From Streptomyces durocortorensis (GTDB lineage Bacteria > Actinomycetota > Actinomycetes > Streptomycetales > Streptomycetaceae), in assembly GCF_031760065.1 (NCBI RefSeq), contig NZ_CP134500.1:4650001-4714000 (forward strand): a DNA stretch of 64,000 nt, read 5' to 3'. Below, piece after piece: positions 34,090 to 42,846 of this stretch. A program made the position numbers and the translations under genes. Numbering within the stretch: position 1 is the stretch's first letter; each line of letters begins with the position of its first letter. The notes beneath the pieces are model-generated. The model saw only the letters and a list, made by a program, of their open reading frames with translations, made no database searches and had not been told where the DNA came from.

Positions 34090-35121
34090 GTGAACCTCGC
34101 CTTCGTCGAGAGCCCGGTCCAGCTCCTGAACGTCCTGGAGTGGGTTCACACCCAGGGGGGAGACGACCCGACCGCCACCACGGTCGTCGTCCTCCCCCCG
34201 GTCGACCCGATGTCGCGCGGTCAGCTGCGCCGGATGGCGGAGCTGGCCCGCGACGAGGGCATCACGGTCCGCTGGCAGGAGGCGCGCGGCGAGTCCGGCG
34301 CCCCCCTGAAGGCCCTGCGCGCCCTGACCGGCCTGGTCAGACGCGCGGACCACATCGTCATCGGCGACCCGTTCTCCCGCTACGTCCAGCTCCTGCTGAC
34401 CCTGGTCCGGGCCGACCGCCTCACGGTGGTCGACGACGGCACGGCGACCATGGAGTTCGTCGCCCAACTGGCCCGCGGCGAGCGCCTGACCCGCTGGCAC
34501 CGCCGCGGCCGCACGGGCCCCCGCGAACTGCTCCTGGCCCCGGTCACCGCCACCGCCCGCCGCCGCTTCACCCCGTCGGCGAACCACACGGTCGAGGTGT
34601 TCACCGCGATGCCGGTCGAGGCTCCGCCCGGCATCGCGGTCACCGCCAACACCTTCGCCTGGACCCGCGCCCGCTTCGGCCCGCCCAGCATCGGTAAGGG
34701 CGCGGACCTGGTCGGCACCTCCCTGGTCGAAACGGGCGTCGTCGACCCCGTCCCGTACCAGGAAGCGGTCACGGCCCTGGCTCGCACCCACGGCGCGACC
34801 CGCTACTTCGCCCACCGCCGCGAGTCCGCCGAAAAGCTCCACGCCCTGGAGGCGGCCACCGGCCTGGAGATAGTCCGCCCGGACCTCCCCCTGGAACTCA
34901 TCGCCCGCCGAGGCCCCATCGGCCGCACGATCGTCAGCTTCCCCTCCACGGTCGTCCACACCCTCCCCCTGGCCCTGACCGGCACCGGCGTCCGGGTGGC
35001 GGTCTGCGACATCGCCCCGGAATGGCTCCGCGCCACGGCCTCACCCCGCGCCCAGGGGTTCCTGAGCGGGGTCACGGAGACGGCTCGGGGGGTGCAGCGG
35101 CTGCCGTCGGTGGTGATGTGA
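34090..35121 (+). CDS. Putative sialyltransferase-like glycosyltransferase
   Basis: 343 residues. It begins NLAFVESPVQLLNVLEWVH, a pattern like the N-terminus of GT52 and other bacterial sialyltransferases. RADHIVIGDPFSRYVQLLL, LTVVDDGTATMEFV, ATRYFAHRRESAEK and a late FPSTVVHTLPL are consistent with that fold (HP- and SS-like motif positions). GTG 34090 lies 10 bases after the neuB stop, so it belongs to the same operon. It probably transfers the CMP-activated sugar made by the two preceding genes. Family assignment is tentative. Confidence 0.7.
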   Translation: MNLAFVESPVQLLNVLEWVHTQGGDDPTATTVVVLPPVDPMSRGQLRRMAELARDEGITVRWQEARGESGAPLKALRALTGLVRRADHIVIGDPFSRYVQLLLTLVRADRLTVVDDGTATMEFVAQLARGERLTRWHRRGRTGPRELLLAPVTATARRRFTPSANHTVEVFTAMPVEAPPGIAVTANTFAWTRARFGPPSIGKGADLVGTSLVETGVVDPVPYQEAVTALARTHGATRYFAHRRESAEKLHALEAATGLEIVRPDLPLELIARRGPIGRTIVSFPSTVVHTLPLALTGTGVRVAVCDIAPEWLRATASPRAQGFLSGVTETARGVQRLPSVVM

Positions 35122-35212
35122 GGGGGCGTCGGTGAGGTGACTCACGGGCCTCGACCCCGGATCTTGAACATTCGAGGCACTTGGATCTTGAGTCCAGGAG
35201 AACCGATGTCCC

Positions 35213-35421
35213 GTGGCCATGAAGCACTGTCCGCCGGAGTTCAAGGCAGACGCGGTCGCGTTGTACGAGTCGCGGCCCGGAGCGACGATCAGGTCGGTCG
35301 CCGCTGATCTGGGGGGCGCCGGGCGGTCGAGCCGCCCACACCGCTGGAGGCGGAGAACGTCGCTCTGCGAAAGCAGGTCAGCGAGCTGGAGGAGGAACGC
35401 GAGATCTTGCGGAAGCATGCA
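35213..35421 (+). pseudogene. IS3-family transposase OrfA remnant
   Basis: The N-terminal HTH part, CPPEFKADAVALYESRPGATIRSVAADLG, is in one frame. The C-terminal coiled part, PLEAENVALRKQVSELEEER then EILRKHA, follows from 35341 in another. Some residues between them are missing and the rest of the element (OrfB, ends) is gone. GGATCTTGA occurs twice just upstream (near 35160 and 35183). Confidence 0.82.
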
Positions 35422-35432
35422 GGCCCCCCTCC

Positions 35433-35690
35433 GTGCTCGCCCGTGAGCTCGGGCAACTCGTCCACGACCGGCGCATCGAGCTCGGGCTGTCCCAGACCGA
35501 GCTGGTCGAACGGTGCGGGGTGAAGCAGCCACGGATCTCCCGCTTCGAAGGCGGCGGGACCGTGCCCACGCTTTCCCTCCTGCGCCGCCTGGCTCAGGCT
35601 TTCGGCGCCGACCTGACCATCAGCCTCACCCCGCACGACAAAGTCGCTCGACAGTCATTCGGAATTCCTGGAACTCCCCAGGCGGTGTAG
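35433..35690 (+). CDS. XRE-family helix-turn-helix protein, probably N-terminally truncated
   Basis: 85 residues. The HTH is clear at about 14-66: LSQTELVERCGVKQPRISRFEGGGTVPTLSLLRRLAQAFG, a pattern of HigA-like antitoxins. Such proteins usually have 20-30 more residues in front. Here the IS3 remnant abuts the coding sequence, so the original start may have been lost. GTG 35433 is the first start in frame. No toxin gene is beside it. It may be a decayed orphan antitoxin. Confidence 0.65.
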   Translation: MLARELGQLVHDRRIELGLSQTELVERCGVKQPRISRFEGGGTVPTLSLLRRLAQAFGADLTISLTPHDKVARQSFGIPGTPQAV

Positions 35691-35791
35691 GCCACCGACG
35701 GCTGAAGGGGCGGGCGCATCGACCCCGAGCCGGGCGGGAGCCTCTGCGGGTTCGGCCGGGTGGGTTCGGGCAGGGCGCGGGGCGCGGGCGA

Positions 35792-35822
35792 GGCGTATCC
35801 ACGCCACCCGGGTGGATACGCC
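35792..35822. terminator. Hairpin GGCGTATCCAC/GTGGATACGCC
   Basis: An 11-bp perfect stem with a 9-base loop, 100 bases after the XRE stop. Confidence 0.6.
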
Positions 35823-35976
35823 CCGCTGCTGCGGTTCAAGCCCGTCGTAGAAACTACCCGGTATACCCGAATCCACCCAGCGTCACACGTCCTCCCCCGA
35901 ACTTTGTTCGCCTGTGCGGCTGAAGTTTTGTTGATCTGTGGCCAGTTGAAGGGGCAAGGGGCCTACGCTTCATAAG

Positions 35977-37227
35977 GTGAACCAGTTGAAGTCCCGCGCC
36001 TCCCGCCTCCACGACCTGCCCGACGCCGAGCAGCCGGGGGGAGGCGGCCTGCCTGGGCGGCTCCCGGACGAGCTTCGGGCCGAGCTGATCGCCTTCCGCC
36101 GGGATCTGCACATGCACCCCGAGCTCGGCAACCAGGAGTTCCGTACCACCGCGGCCATCAAGGACCGGCTGGAGAAGGCCGGGCTGAGGCCGCGGGTGCT
36201 CGCCGTGGGTACCGGGCTCATGTGTGACGTGGGGGAGTGGGACGGGGTGACGCCCATGCTGGCGTTGCGGGCCGACATCGACGCGTTGCCGATCCCGGAC
36301 ACCAAGGCGGGCGTCCCCTACCGGTCCACCGTGCCGGACCGGGCGCACGCCTGCGGGCACGACGTCCACACCACCGCCGTGCTCGGGGCGGGGCTCGTGC
36401 TCGCCGGGCTCGACCGGCAGGGGCTGCTGCCCAGCGCCGTGCGGCTGATCTTCCAGCCGGCCGAGGAGGTCCTGCCCGGCGGTGCGGTCGACGCGATCGA
36501 GTCCGGGGTGCTGGAGGGCGTCGGGCGGATCATCGGGGTGCACTGCGACCCGAAGGTCGACGTCGGGCGGATCGGGCTGCGGATCGGGGCCATCACCTCC
36601 GCCTGCGACCGGCTGGAGATCGCGCTCGACGGGCCTGGCGGGCACACCGCCCGGCCGCATCTGACCACCGACCTGGTCACCGCCGCCGCCCGGATCGCCG
36701 TCGACGTGCCCGCGCTGCTCGCCCGCCGGGTCGACGCCCGCGCCGGGCTCGCGCTGACCTGGGGGCGGCTGGAGACCGGGCACGCGCCCAATGTCATCCC
36801 GCAGCACGCCGAGCTGTCCGGCACCGTCCGCTGCCTGAATCTGGACGCCTGGCGCGAGGCCCCCGACCTGGTGCACGCCGCCATCGACGAGGTGGCCGGA
36901 ATGCATCGGGCCAAGACCGTGATCAATTACGTGCGCGGGGTGCCGCCCGTGGTGAACGACGCCGAGAGCATCGGCCTGCTCGACGCCGCGATGACCGAGC
37001 GCCGCGGATCGTATGCGATCGAGGACACCGAGCAGAGCCTCGGCGGCGAGGACTTCTCCTGGTATCTGGAGCGGGTGCCCGGCGCGATGGCCCGCCTCGG
37101 CGTCCGCACCCCGGGCGACACGCGCGGGCTCGACCTGCACCGCGGCAACTTCGACGTGGACGAAGAGGCCATCACCGTGGGCGTCGAGCTGTTCACGGCC
37201 GCCGCACTGCTCGACAGCAACCGATAG
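35977..37227 (+). CDS. M20-family amidohydrolase
   Basis: 416-residue metallo-amidohydrolase of the hippurate hydrolase / IAA-amino acid hydrolase group. Metal and active-site motifs: LHMHPELGNQE (about 46-56), LRADIDALPIPD, HACGHDVHTTAVLGAG, FQPAEEVLPGGA and the C-terminal GGEDFSWYLERVPGA. A dimerisation domain lies in the middle (GGHTARPHLTTDLV). It removes an acyl or aryl group from an N-acylated amino acid; the real substrate is unknown. GTG 35977 with AAGG just before it is the start used; the ribosome site is poor. Confidence 0.88.
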   Translation: MNQLKSRASRLHDLPDAEQPGGGGLPGRLPDELRAELIAFRRDLHMHPELGNQEFRTTAAIKDRLEKAGLRPRVLAVGTGLMCDVGEWDGVTPMLALRADIDALPIPDTKAGVPYRSTVPDRAHACGHDVHTTAVLGAGLVLAGLDRQGLLPSAVRLIFQPAEEVLPGGAVDAIESGVLEGVGRIIGVHCDPKVDVGRIGLRIGAITSACDRLEIALDGPGGHTARPHLTTDLVTAAARIAVDVPALLARRVDARAGLALTWGRLETGHAPNVIPQHAELSGTVRCLNLDAWREAPDLVHAAIDEVAGMHRAKTVINYVRGVPPVVNDAESIGLLDAAMTERRGSYAIEDTEQSLGGEDFSWYLERVPGAMARLGVRTPGDTRGLDLHRGNFDVDEEAITVGVELFTAAALLDSNR

Positions 37228-37349
37228 AAGCCGTTGGCGCAGCGTTGACACAGTCTTCGTGGTCCGTTCGTGGACTCCGGGGACAGCTTGTGGGCGCCTT
37301 CTGTTCGCGACGATCCGATAACGGCTTCCGTACGTGCTCTTATCTGACA

Positions 37350-37363
37350 TCTACGCGCGTTAC
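37350..37363 (+). promoter_or_regulatory. Nucleoside-box copy 1 (bmpA)
   Basis: TCTACGCGCGTTAC matches 11 of 14 positions of the palindrome TCTACGCGCGTAGA found upstream of deoA and add, and lies 59 bases upstream of the bmpA start. Confidence 0.6.
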
Positions 37364-37422
37364 GATCGCGGCGAAACCAGCGCCGGAAGAGGCGCTTCGG
37401 TCAGGTTTGAAGGAGCCTTCCC

Positions 37423-38469
37423 TTGCGCCGGATCACCAGGATTGCCACCGCGGGCGTTGCGTCCGCGGCGCTCGCCCTCAGCGTCACCGCGTGTGGCGGA
37501 AGTTCGTCGGACGCCGGTTCCGACTCCGACGGCGACAAGGCCGCCATCGCGTACGACATCGGTGGCCGTGGCGACCAGTCGTTCAACGACGCCGCCTACG
37601 CCGGACTCGAAAAGGCGGAGAAGGACCTCGACGTCCAGGGCAGCGAGGCCGAGCCTTCCGACGGCGAGGGAGACGCGGACAAGGTCCAGCGCCTCACCGA
37701 GCTGGCCCGCTCCGGCAACAACCCCGTGATCGGCGTCGGCTTCGCCTACGCGCCCGCCATCAAGAAGGTCGCGCCGAAGTTCCCGAAGACCACCTTCGGC
37801 ATCATCGACGACGCCTCGGTCACCGGCGACAACATCGCCAACATCGTCTTCAACGAGGAGCAGGGCTCCTACCTCGCCGGCGTCGCCGCCGCCAAGGTCA
37901 CCGAGTCGAAGACGGTCGGCTTCATCGGCGGTGTCGAGACCCCGCTGATCAAGAAGTTCGAGGCGGGCTTCGTCCAGGGCGTCAAGGACACCGACGCCTC
38001 GGTCAACGTGCTTCCGCAGTACCTGACGCAGCCGCCGGACTTCGGTGGCTTCTCCAAGCCCGACCTCGGCAAGGCCGCCGCACAGGGCCAGCTCGACAAG
38101 AAGGCCGACGTGATCTACTCGGCCGCCGGTCTGGCCGGTTCCGGTGCCATCGAGGCCGTCTCCAAGGCGGGCAAGTGGAACATCGGCGTCGACTCCGACC
38201 AGTACCAGCAGAAGGGCCTCGCGGCCTACAAGGAGTCCATCCTGACCTCGGTCACGAAGGACATCGAGGACGCGGTCTTCAACCTGATCAAGTCGGTCCA
38301 GGACGGCGAGCCGCAGACGGGTGAGATCCGCTACGGCCTGGACAAGAACGGCGTCGCCCTGTCGATGTCCAACCCGGCCTTCGTCGAGATGAAGGACGTC
38401 ATCGCCGCCGTGGACAAGGCCAAGCAGGACATCATCGACGGCAAGATCACCGTCAAGTCCGCTCCGTAA
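37423..38469 (+). CDS. bmpA: BMP-family ABC transporter lipoprotein, nucleoside-binding
   Basis: 348 residues. Lipoprotein signal with lipobox SVTAC, Cys24. The Bmp/Med domain follows: AIAYDIGGRGDQSFNDAAYAGLEKAEKDL, then GNNPVIGVGFAYAPAIKKVA and DSDQYQQ near 265. BMP proteins of this group bind purine or pyrimidine nucleosides outside the membrane and deliver them to the permeases. The start is TTG 37423 with GAAGGAG 7 bases upstream; no in-frame ATG or GTG fits. It is separated from the ATPase gene by 443 bases with a hairpin, which probably raises the ratio of binding protein to transporter. Confidence 0.92.
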   Translation: MRRITRIATAGVASAALALSVTACGGSSSDAGSDSDGDKAAIAYDIGGRGDQSFNDAAYAGLEKAEKDLDVQGSEAEPSDGEGDADKVQRLTELARSGNNPVIGVGFAYAPAIKKVAPKFPKTTFGIIDDASVTGDNIANIVFNEEQGSYLAGVAAAKVTESKTVGFIGGVETPLIKKFEAGFVQGVKDTDASVNVLPQYLTQPPDFGGFSKPDLGKAAAQGQLDKKADVIYSAAGLAGSGAIEAVSKAGKWNIGVDSDQYQQKGLAAYKESILTSVTKDIEDAVFNLIKSVQDGEPQTGEIRYGLDKNGVALSMSNPAFVEMKDVIAAVDKAKQDIIDGKITVKSAP

Positions 38470-38474
38470 GGCGC

Positions 38475-38497
38475 CAGGGGGTGCCCGGCACCCCCTG
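38475..38497 (+). terminator. Partial terminator after bmpA
   Basis: A 10-bp stem CAGGGGGTGC/GCACCCCCTG with loop CCG starts 6 bases after the bmpA stop. Confidence 0.6.
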
Positions 38498-38789
38498 AGC
38501 CCGACGGCCCAGCCAGGGCCTCGGGTCCCGACGGCCCCCGCGCCGTCACCCCGGCCGGTTTCCCAGGCCCTGCCCGTACGCCGCTCGGCTTCCGCCGCCG
38601 CGGCGCACGGGCAGGGCCGCGGACCGGCCCCGCCTCCGCATCCGCCGTCCGGGGGTTTCACCGAAACCTCCGCGGCGACCCGCGCGGAACCCGACACCCG
38701 AAGAAGATCCGCCTCTCGCAGTGCTCTCCCACCCGGCCCGAACCCGCGTCCGGGCCGCGATGTGCACCCGTGTTTCACGATTCGGCAGC

Positions 38790-38803
38790 GCTACGCGTGT
38801 AGA
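38790..38803 (+). promoter_or_regulatory. Nucleoside-box copy 2 (ABC ATPase)
   Basis: GCTACGCGTGTAGA matches 12 of 14 positions of TCTACGCGCGTAGA, about 110 bases upstream of the ATPase coding region. Confidence 0.6.
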
Positions 38804-38912
38804 CAGCTCTCCGGCGCGATAACTTCACCCCCGCCCCCAGGGGGCCTCCGACAGCCCCTCAGCCCCCTCAGCCCCTCCGCCCCCGCTCCTGTCCGGCCAA
38901 GGAGAGTGCGTC

Positions 38913-40472
38913 ATCAACGCGTCCAGCAGCCCCCCTGCCGTAGAACTGCACGGCATCACCAAGCGCTTCCCCGGCGTCGTCGCCAACCACGACATCGACA
39001 TCACCATCGGCAAGGGCACCGTCCACGCCCTCGTCGGTGAGAACGGTGCCGGCAAGTCCACCCTGATGAAGATCCTCTACGGCATGCAGAAGCCGGACGA
39101 GGGCACCATCGCGATCGACGGCGAGCAGGTCTCGTTCTCCAATCCGGGCGACGCCATCGAGCGCGGCATCGGCATGGTGCACCAGCACTTCATGCTCGCC
39201 GACAACTTCACCGTGCTGGAGAACGTCGTCCTCGGCGGCGAGCAGCTGTACGGCATCGGCGCCGGCGCCCGTAAGAAGATCAAGGAGATCTCCGACGCGT
39301 ACGGGCTCGGCATCCGGCCCGACGCGCTCGTGGAGGACCTCGGGGTCGCCGACCGGCAGCGCGTGGAGATCCTCAAGGTCCTCTACCGCGGCGCCCGCAT
39401 CCTGATCCTGGACGAGCCGACCGCGGTCCTCGTGCCGCAGGAGGTCGACGCGCTCTTCGCCAACCTGCGCGAGCTCAAGGCCGAGGGCCTGACCGTCATC
39501 TTCATCTCGCACAAGCTGGGCGAGGTGCTCTCGGTCGCCGACGAGATCACGGTGATCCGCCGCGGTACGACGGTGGGCACCGCCGACCCGGCCACCACCA
39601 CGACCAAGCAGCTCGCCGAGCTGATGGTCGGCAGCGAGCTGCCCTCGCCGGAGACCCGCGAGTCCACCGTCACCGACGTACCGATGCTGCGCGTGCAGGA
39701 CCTCGCACTCACCGTCACCGACCCCGACGGCACCGTCCGCGACGTGCTCGCGGGCATCGACTTCACCATCCACCAGGGCGAGGTCCTCGGGATCGCCGGA
39801 GTCGAGGGCAACGGCCAGACCGAGCTCATCGAGGCCCTGATCGGCATGCGCGACCCGGACGCCGGGGTGATCACCCTCGACACGGACGACATCTCGCACG
39901 CCCCCACCCGCAAGCGGCGCGAGTCCGGTATCGGGTACATCCCCGAGGACCGCCACCGCCACGGCGTCCTGCTGAACGCCCCGCTGTGGGAGAACCGCAT
40001 CCTCGGCCACGTCACCGAGAAGCCCAACAGCCGCGGCTGGCTGCTGGACAACAAGGCCGCCCGCACCGACACCGAGCGCATCGTGCGCGAGTACGACGTG
40101 CGCACCCCCGGCATCGACGTCACCGCGGCCTCGCTCTCCGGCGGCAACCAGCAGAAGCTGATCGTCGGCCGCGAGATGAGCCACGCCCCCAAGTTCCTGA
40201 TCGCCGCCCACCCCACCCGCGGTGTGGACGTCGGCGCGCAGGCCCAGATCTGGGACCAGATCCGCGAGGCGCGCCGCGAAGGACTCGCCGTCCTGCTGAT
40301 CTCGGCCGACCTGGACGAGCTGATCGGGCTCTCCGACACCCTGCGCGTCATGTACCGCGGCCGACTGGTCGCCGACGCCGACCCGGCCACCATCACCCCG
40401 GAGGAACTGGGCACGGCCATGACCGGCGCCGCCACCGGTCACCTCGAAAGCCCGGAGGACGAGGCCCGATGA
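38913..40472 (+). CDS. ABC transporter ATP-binding protein of BMP/nucleoside type, non-canonical start
   Basis: About 519 residues with two ATPase halves. The first has Walker A GENGAGKST and a signature-like LGVADRQRVEILKVL, then LILDEPTAVL. The second has GVEGNGQTE, an LSGGNQQK signature, and AHPTRGVDV where Walker B and the D-loop normally read EPTRG. The first ATG (39066) lies inside the first Walker A region, so translation must start upstream. No ATG, GTG or TTG occurs in frame after the stop at 38820. AAGGAGAG points to ATC 38913 (spacing about 8) or GTC 38910; CTG 38889 is a distant third. The stop overlaps the permease start (ATGA). Confidence 0.88.
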   Translation: MNASSSPPAVELHGITKRFPGVVANHDIDITIGKGTVHALVGENGAGKSTLMKILYGMQKPDEGTIAIDGEQVSFSNPGDAIERGIGMVHQHFMLADNFTVLENVVLGGEQLYGIGAGARKKIKEISDAYGLGIRPDALVEDLGVADRQRVEILKVLYRGARILILDEPTAVLVPQEVDALFANLRELKAEGLTVIFISHKLGEVLSVADEITVIRRGTTVGTADPATTTTKQLAELMVGSELPSPETRESTVTDVPMLRVQDLALTVTDPDGTVRDVLAGIDFTIHQGEVLGIAGVEGNGQTELIEALIGMRDPDAGVITLDTDDISHAPTRKRRESGIGYIPEDRHRHGVLLNAPLWENRILGHVTEKPNSRGWLLDNKAARTDTERIVREYDVRTPGIDVTAASLSGGNQQKLIVGREMSHAPKFLIAAHPTRGVDVGAQAQIWDQIREARREGLAVLLISADLDELIGLSDTLRVMYRGRLVADADPATITPEELGTAMTGAATGHLESPEDEAR

Positions 40473-41587
40473 AGAAATTCGACAAGGACCGGCTGATCCT
40501 GGGCTTCGCCGGCCCGGTGCTCGCCCTGGTCGTCGCCCTCGTGCTGACGACCGTGGTGCTGCTCGCGTCCGGGCAGAACCCCTTCGAGCCGTACCGGATC
40601 ATGTTCGAGTCGGCCAGTTACGCCGACGTACAGGTCCTGATCGTCAACCAGGCCGGTACGTACTACCTCGCCGCACTCGCGGTGGCCGTCGGCTTCCGGA
40701 TGAACCTGTTCAACATCGGCGTCGACGGGCAGTACCGCCTCGCCGCCATGGTGGCCGCGCTGGTCGGCGCGAGCGTCACCCTGCCGGGGCCGCTGCACAT
40801 CGCGCTGATCGTGATCGTCGCGATGCTCGTGGGCGCGTTCTGGGCCGGCATCGCGGGCTTCCTCAAGACCACCCGCGGGGTGAGCGAGGTCGTCTCGACG
40901 ATCATGCTCAACTCGATCGCCACCGCGCTGGTCGCCTGGCTGATCCTGCCGAAGAACTTCGGCGAGCAGCCGCCCGGCTCCAACAACCTCACCACCGGTG
41001 AGATCGCGGAGTCCGGCTGGTTCCCGGGGCTGCCGATGGGCGACCTGGCCGGAGAGATCTACGGCTTCACCTTCGTCGCCGCCGGCTGCGGCGTCCTGTA
41101 CTGGTTCGTGCTGAACCACACCCGGTTCGGCTTCGACCTGCGTGCCACCGGCGCCAGTGAGAGCGCCGCCCAGGCATCCGGTGTGGACGCCAAGAAGATG
41201 ATCCTCACCTCGATGCTGATCTCCGGCGCGGTCGCGGGCCTGGCGGGGATGCCGACGCTGCTCGGCGACACCCACACCTACAGCCTCGACTTCCCCACGG
41301 GCATCGGCTTCACCGGCATCACCATCGCGCTGCTGGGCCGGAACAACCCGCTCGGCATCGCCCTCAGCGCCCTGCTGATCGCGTTCCTGGACAAGTCCTC
41401 GGCCTCGCTCGACCAGTACGGGTACGAGAAGGAGATCGCGACGATCATGCAGGGCCTGATCGTGATCTCGGTCGTCGTCTCCTACGAGCTGGTCCGCCGT
41501 TACGGCATCCGCCGCCAGCAGCAGAAGGTCGGCGAGGAGCTCGCCGCCGGACACGCCCTCACGACCGAGAAGGAGGCGGCCCTGTGA
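40469..41587 (+). CDS. ABC transporter permease, nucleoside type (BPD_transp_2)
   Basis: 372 residues with about nine to ten membrane helices. NIGVDGQYRLAAMVAAL and the GFDLRATGASESAAQASGVD cytoplasmic loop mark the branched-chain amino acid/sugar/nucleoside permease group (NupP-like). ATG 40469 overlaps the ATPase stop by 4 bases and follows GGAGGACGAGG. Its own stop overlaps the next start (GTGA). Together with the next permease it forms the membrane channel. Confidence 0.94.
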   Translation: MKKFDKDRLILGFAGPVLALVVALVLTTVVLLASGQNPFEPYRIMFESASYADVQVLIVNQAGTYYLAALAVAVGFRMNLFNIGVDGQYRLAAMVAALVGASVTLPGPLHIALIVIVAMLVGAFWAGIAGFLKTTRGVSEVVSTIMLNSIATALVAWLILPKNFGEQPPGSNNLTTGEIAESGWFPGLPMGDLAGEIYGFTFVAAGCGVLYWFVLNHTRFGFDLRATGASESAAQASGVDAKKMILTSMLISGAVAGLAGMPTLLGDTHTYSLDFPTGIGFTGITIALLGRNNPLGIALSALLIAFLDKSSASLDQYGYEKEIATIMQGLIVISVVVSYELVRRYGIRRQQQKVGEELAAGHALTTEKEAAL

Positions 41588-42846
41588 GCACCAGCAAAAC
41601 CATCGCCGCACGCCCCGCCCCTCTGAAGGGCGGCCGCCGCAAGCTCTCCCTGCCCGTCGTCCTGCTGATCATCGCGGGCGCGCTCGCCCTGGTCTCGCTG
41701 GTCCGCCTCATCAGCGGCGCCAACGACATCACCTCGGTCGGCCAGGTCCGCGGCGCCCTGGCACTCGCCGTCCCGATCGGCCTCGCCGGACTCGGCGGCC
41801 TGTGGGCCGAGCGCGCGGGCGTCATCAACATCGGCCTCGAAGGCATGATGATCCTCGGCACCTGGTTCGGGGCCTGGGCCGGGTTCCAGTGGGGCCCGTG
41901 GGTGGGTGTCCTCTTCGGCATCCTCGGCGGCTGCCTCGGCGGCCTGCTGCACGCGGTCATCACCGTCACCTTCGGCGTGAACCACATCGTCTCCGGTGTG
42001 GCCATCAACATCCTCGCCGTCGGAGTCACCCGCTACCTCTCCAACTTCGCCTTCGACGGCGTCCAGGGCGGCTCCTCCAAGCAGTCCCCGCGCATCGACC
42101 CGATCGACAGGATCACCGTTCCGGGGCTGTCGGACTGGATGCAGGACCTGCAACAACAGCACTGGTTCCTGATCTCCGACCTCGCGGGCATCATCGGCGG
42201 GCTCGTCACCGGCCTGTCCCTGCTCACCGTCGTCGCCCTGCTGCTGATCCCCGCCACCTGGTGGATTCTGTGGCGCACCCCGTTCGGGCTGCGGCTGCGC
42301 TCCTGCGGCGAGAGCCCCACGGCCGCCGAGACCCTCGGCGTCAACGTGTACAAGTACAAGTACATCGCCGTCACCGTCTCCGGCGGTCTGGCGGGCCTCG
42401 GCGGCGCGTTCCTCGCGATCGTCGCCACCGGCATCTACCAGGAGGGCCAGACCGGCGGCCGCGGCTACATCGGCCTCGCCGCGATGATCTTCGGTAACTG
42501 GATGCCGGGCGGCATGGCGCTGGGAGCCGGGCTCTTCGGCTTCACCGACAGCCTCAAGCTGCGCGGCGGCGCGGAGAACGTCCACGCGATGCTGCTCCTG
42601 CTGGCGATCCTGCTGGTCATCGCGGTGCTCTGGCAGCTGTACAAGAAGAAGTACGTCTCCGCGGCGATCGCGGCGGTCGTCTCGGCGCTGCTGTTCACCT
42701 GGTACTTCCTGACCGACCAGGTGCCGAGCCAGTTCGTCGACGCCGCTCCGTACGTCACCACGCTGCTGGTCCTCTCGCTATCCGCGCAGCGGCTGCGGAT
42801 GCCGAAGGCCAACGGCATGCCGTACCGCAAGGGCGAGGGCAAGTGA
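41584..42846 (+). CDS. ABC transporter permease, nucleoside type (BPD_transp_2), second subunit
   Basis: 420 residues with ten or more membrane helices and a basic N-terminus. LWAERAGVINIGLEGMMILG and FGLRLRSCGESPTAAETLGVNVYKYKY are diagnostic (NupQ-like). GTG 41584 overlaps the previous stop, and the stop overlaps the cdd start (GTGA), so ATPase, two permeases and cdd form a tightly coupled unit. Confidence 0.94.
   Translation: MSTSKTIAARPAPLKGGRRKLSLPVVLLIIAGALALVSLVRLISGANDITSVGQVRGALALAVPIGLAGLGGLWAERAGVINIGLEGMMILGTWFGAWAGFQWGPWVGVLFGILGGCLGGLLHAVITVTFGVNHIVSGVAINILAVGVTRYLSNFAFDGVQGGSSKQSPRIDPIDRITVPGLSDWMQDLQQQHWFLISDLAGIIGGLVTGLSLLTVVALLLIPATWWILWRTPFGLRLRSCGESPTAAETLGVNVYKYKYIAVTVSGGLAGLGGAFLAIVATGIYQEGQTGGRGYIGLAAMIFGNWMPGGMALGAGLFGFTDSLKLRGGAENVHAMLLLLAILLVIAVLWQLYKKKYVSAAIAAVVSALLFTWYFLTDQVPSQFVDAAPYVTTLLVLSLSAQRLRMPKANGMPYRKGEGK

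Larger units (their letters stand above)
38470..38912. other. 443-bp gap inside the nucleoside transport locus
   Basis: Contains a hairpin (38475-38497), no supportable gene, and in its last third the nucleoside-box copy at 38790-38803. AAGGAGAG at 38899-38906 is the ribosome site of the ATPase. Confidence 0.55.

Noticed and set aside
23331..35121. Secondary-metabolite gene cluster
   Set aside because: No polyketide, peptide synthetase or terpene genes; the content is sugar polymer synthesis.
37245..37250. TTGACA as -35 box for bmpA
   Set aside because: No matching -10 element lies 16-18 bases downstream, and it is about 170 bases from the start.
36237..38324. 695-codon open frame spanning the M20 and bmpA genes
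   Set aside because: Arg/Gly/Ala-rich frame-shifted reading through two real genes and their intergenic region.
38762..39040. GTG at 38906 as start for the nucleoside ABC ATPase
   Set aside because: It follows the ribosome site, but is in a different frame that leads to a short Arg/His-rich peptide and stops at 39040.
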